Below are positions 30,895-32,529 of a DNA stretch of 32,529 bases, in pieces. The DNA comes from an uncultured bacterium (GTDB lineage Bacteria; Actinomycetota; Actinomycetes; S36-B12), in assembly GCA_903850745.1 (NCBI GenBank), contig CAINMH010000115.1, forward strand, positions 1 through 32,529. Direction: 5' to 3'. The first letter of the stretch is position 1. The number at the start of each line of letters is the position of its first letter. Under the pieces are notes generated by a model that was not told the DNA's origin, ran no database searches, and saw nothing but the letters and a program-made list of their open reading frames with translations. The translations under genes and the position numbers were made by a program.

Positions 30895-31935
30895 TTAGGT
30901 GACAGAAGGTGGTCGAGTTGGCCAAATGTATGCCGCCGCGGCCACTAACACGCCGGCGATGAGAGTGGACACGATGCGCCATGGAACGGTGTCTGAGAGC
31001 GGGTCATGTTCGATCGAGAACAGGCTTATGACGAAGATGGTTATTCCCGTTGTGCTGTATGAGTAGTTGATCCAGATCATCATGCATACGATCAGACAAC
31101 CCAATACCACCATTGCCGACTCAAGCGAAACCTGATTAGGAAAGACGGTGAAGACTGTGGAAACTACAGCCAACCCCAATAGCGTGCCAAGAACTCGGTA
31201 GACAACCTTATTGACCGTACCGCTGAAGTCTGGCTTAGAGACCCACGCAACAGTCATAGGAATCCAATATGCGTGCGGGAAGTCCAGAACTTCAGCAAGG
31301 ACTGTGCCAATCATGATCACGACAGCCAGACGAATTGCATGCCGCACGAATCCATTGTCAATGCCGTGCCAGGTAAAAAGTGCAGAGCGCCACGGTAACG
31401 GTGTGAAGATTGGAATACGGCGACGCATGTGCATGAGTGGAGTTGTGACGAACGCAAAAAAGCCATAGAAAATGCATCCGCCAAGCACGGCTAGTGGCGT
31501 TTCTACCATGGTAAAGCCATACTCTGGCGTCCCAGCAAATACCGTGAAGAGCACTAGCGTGAGCAGCCCGCCAACAGCACATCGAGTGCCGATGATTCCG
31601 ACATAGCCGCACAGCGCCGCAACGGCTCCCGTTGCAATTACACGTAATACCGGATCTGAAGCGACAAACACCGCCCCAAGCACAGCCACTGTGAAGGCAA
31701 AGGAAGACCGCAACCACACGTGGAATCGCGTACGAAGTGGATCCGGTGCATCCAATAGGCCGATAAAGAGAATGGCGACAGAGGAGGGGATCAAGAAGCT
31801 AATGTGACCTGTGGCAACTTGGGCGCCAACCGAGACCGCGAGGATGGCTGCGGTCCGCAGTGGATAGGCGTACGGGACCTTACGGATGTCCACCTCAACG
31901 GAATGCTTAAGGGACTCAACCCAAGGCGACGACAT
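30895..31935 (-). CDS. FUSC family inner-membrane protein
   Basis: A 346-residue polytopic membrane protein with about ten hydrophobic helices in two blocks. The second block (about 200-270: HAIRLAVVIMIGTVLAEVLDFPHAYWIPMTVAWVSKPDFSGTVNKVVYRVLGTLLG) is the hallmark FUSC segment of aromatic-acid exporters and YccS/YhfK-type proteins, ending in R-x-x-G-T-x-x-G. It lacks the long cytosolic domain of larger FUSC proteins. AGAGGA lies 7 nt before the ATG at 31935. The substrate is unknown, with efflux of aromatic acids only a family-based suggestion. Confidence 0.85.
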   Translation of the reverse strand: MSSPWVESLKHSVEVDIRKVPYAYPLRTAAILAVSVGAQVATGHISFLIPSSVAILFIGLLDAPDPLRTRFHVWLRSSFAFTVAVLGAVFVASDPVLRVIATGAVAALCGYVGIIGTRCAVGGLLTLVLFTVFAGTPEYGFTMVETPLAVLGGCIFYGFFAFVTTPLMHMRRRIPIFTPLPWRSALFTWHGIDNGFVRHAIRLAVVIMIGTVLAEVLDFPHAYWIPMTVAWVSKPDFSGTVNKVVYRVLGTLLGLAVVSTVFTVFPNQVSLESAMVVLGCLIVCMMIWINYSYSTTGITIFVISLFSIEHDPLSDTVPWRIVSTLIAGVLVAAAAYIWPTRPPSVT

Positions 31936-32016
31936 GCGCGAATCCTCTCAGAATCACTCGGCGTCCCACCGGTCAGACTCCAGTGGCACTAGCCGCGGAG
32001 ACCCGCAACGGGAGGG

Positions 32017-32196
32017 TCACCAGCAGGTGGGCTCCAAAGGCGTCCAGACGGTGGAGTTGCCAAGAACCGCCCACGACCTCGATCTCGCGCACGCCCATGG
32101 TTGCACGCCGACGAAAGGCACTACGCCCACTGCGAGCGCAGCAAGCCCAGCGACAACCTTCGCACTGCGAGAGGTACGGGTGAATTGCTTCGTCAT
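32017..32196 (-). CDS. Short signal-peptide ORF, possibly a broken secreted protein
   Basis: A 59-codon open frame starts with a strong Sec-type signal (MTKQFTRTSRSAKVVAG, then LAALAVGVVPFVG). AAGGA lies 5-6 nt before the ATG at 32196. The part after the signal is short and tryptophan-rich. The frame one base away downstream encodes GVREIEVVGGSWQLHRLDAF and continues to a stop at 31973, which reads more like protein. A -1 frameshift near 32100 would join them into a small exported protein of about 75 residues. No family is recognised. Confidence 0.45.
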   Translation of the reverse strand: MTKQFTRTSRSAKVVAGLAALAVGVVPFVGVQPWACARSRSWAVLGNSTVWTPLEPTCW

Positions 32197-32211
32197 ATAA
32201 ATCCTTATCGA

Positions 32212-32227
32212 GTCGAAATTTCTCGAC
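32212..32227 (-). promoter_or_regulatory. Short hairpin upstream of the signal-peptide ORF
   Basis: GTCGA (32212-32216) and TCGAC (32223-32227) flank AATTTC, forming a small stem 15 nt upstream of the ORF start. It may be an operator or leader hairpin. Confidence 0.3.
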
Positions 32228-32345
32228 AGGATTTACTGGAAGCCACGACAGCGCAACCGAAAAGCGCAGCGTCAGGGCATTCCACGGGTAGAAAAACTCA
32301 TGGGCAATCAGTGCGCGAAGCCCCAGGGCGTCACGCAAAAAATCA

Positions 32346-32529
32346 CTAGGACGTGCGAGTGATTCTGTTGCCCTTACCCAAATTGACAATGGCACCAATG
32401 TCGCCGACCGACAGAGTGTTGTCGTAAGTGCTGCTGCCGAGGTAGACAATCGCGCGGGACGCAATGAACTGCTTGAACGAGTTGTCGTACATCACGTTGT
32501 TATGCCCCTTGTTGACCACAGCCATACCG
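32346..32529 (-). CDS. C-terminal end of a gene cut by the window edge
   Basis: The last 60 codons of a minus-strand gene end at a TAG at 32346-32348; the beginning lies beyond the window, although an internal ATG at 32525 could be a start. The residues (for example GHNNVMYDNSFKQFIASRAI and YLGSSTYDNTLSVGDIGAI) are beta-rich with Asn, Ser and Gly turns, which would suit a secreted beta-helical or surface protein. Codon composition looks coding. No family is recognised. Confidence 0.55.
   Translation of the reverse strand, partial: GMAVVNKGHNNVMYDNSFKQFIASRAIVYLGSSTYDNTLSVGDIGAIVNLGKGNRITRTS

Larger units (their letters stand above)
31936..32345. other. 410-nt region with no complete recognised gene
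   Basis: Between the FUSC start and the partial gene at the right edge I find no recognisable full gene. It contains a short signal-peptide ORF, a hairpin upstream of that ORF and a second open frame on the minus strand (stop at 31973). That frame's last 40 codons have coding-like composition, so this may be the remains of one frameshifted secreted protein. Confidence 0.4.

Noticed and set aside
31973-32464. 163-codon minus-strand frame overlapping the partial gene at the right edge
   Set aside because: Its first half overlaps a better coding frame (32346-32529) and has an atypical composition; only its last 40 codons look protein-like and are discussed with the signal-peptide ORF.

Overview
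The window looks like chromosomal DNA of an actinobacterium with moderately high GC; I cannot place it below the phylum. The reasons are a 13E12-type DUF222/HNH gene, two crotonase paralogues beside SDR, acyl-CoA dehydrogenase and quinone-oxidoreductase genes, long secreted proteins with Fn3, RCC1 and InlB B-repeats, and many genes whose ATG lies 6-7 nt after a TANNNT-like -10 box with no Shine-Dalgarno sequence (the leaderless pattern common in Actinobacteria). No tRNA, rRNA, CRISPR array or transposase was recognised.

Region 1 (1-13,000) is mostly metabolic and housekeeping. It holds an SDR dehydrogenase, a FrnE/DsbA-type oxidoreductase, a crotonase, an amidase coupled to a HAD hydrolase by an ATGA overlap, a methyltransferase, an acyl-CoA dehydrogenase, a zinc-free quinone oxidoreductase, an AEC-like permease, a sulfotransferase-like protein, a glutathione peroxidase, a DEAD-box RNA helicase with a possible leader peptide and hairpin, an aquaporin and a second crotonase that lacks both classical catalytic glutamates. 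The acyl-CoA and quinone-oxidoreductase genes suggest lipid or aromatic acyl-CoA catabolism, but the substrate cannot be read from the sequence.

Region 2 (13,000-14,600) is a 13E12-family DUF222/HNH gene split by a one-base frameshift at a C5G5 run, preceded by an AT-rich leader with dyads and a good promoter.

Region 3 (14,800-29,500) is dominated by exported proteins. A 1,893-residue protein carries ten InlB B-repeats interrupted by a glycine-rich domain. A secreted Fn3-RCC1(x7)-Fn3 protein, a secreted sulfatase and a 708-residue secreted orphan follow. Between them lie a regulator with two TetR DNA-binding domains on one chain, a 4HBT thioesterase and a second TetR regulator. The space between the giant gene and the double-TetR gene holds three tandem 20-bp units sharing GATACC-N4-ATGA. 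This repeat array with its adjacent pseudo-dimeric regulator is the most distinctive candidate system in the window.

Region 4 (29,500-32,529) has a DUF4287/DUF1801 protein, a HigBA-like toxin-antitoxin pair with a perfect operator dyad, a FUSC-type membrane protein, a short signal-peptide ORF that may be the start of a broken secreted protein, and the C-terminal end of a gene that runs off the right edge. The 13E12 element on one side and the toxin-antitoxin pair on the other make 13-31 kb look like an accessory, surface-related segment; this is inference.
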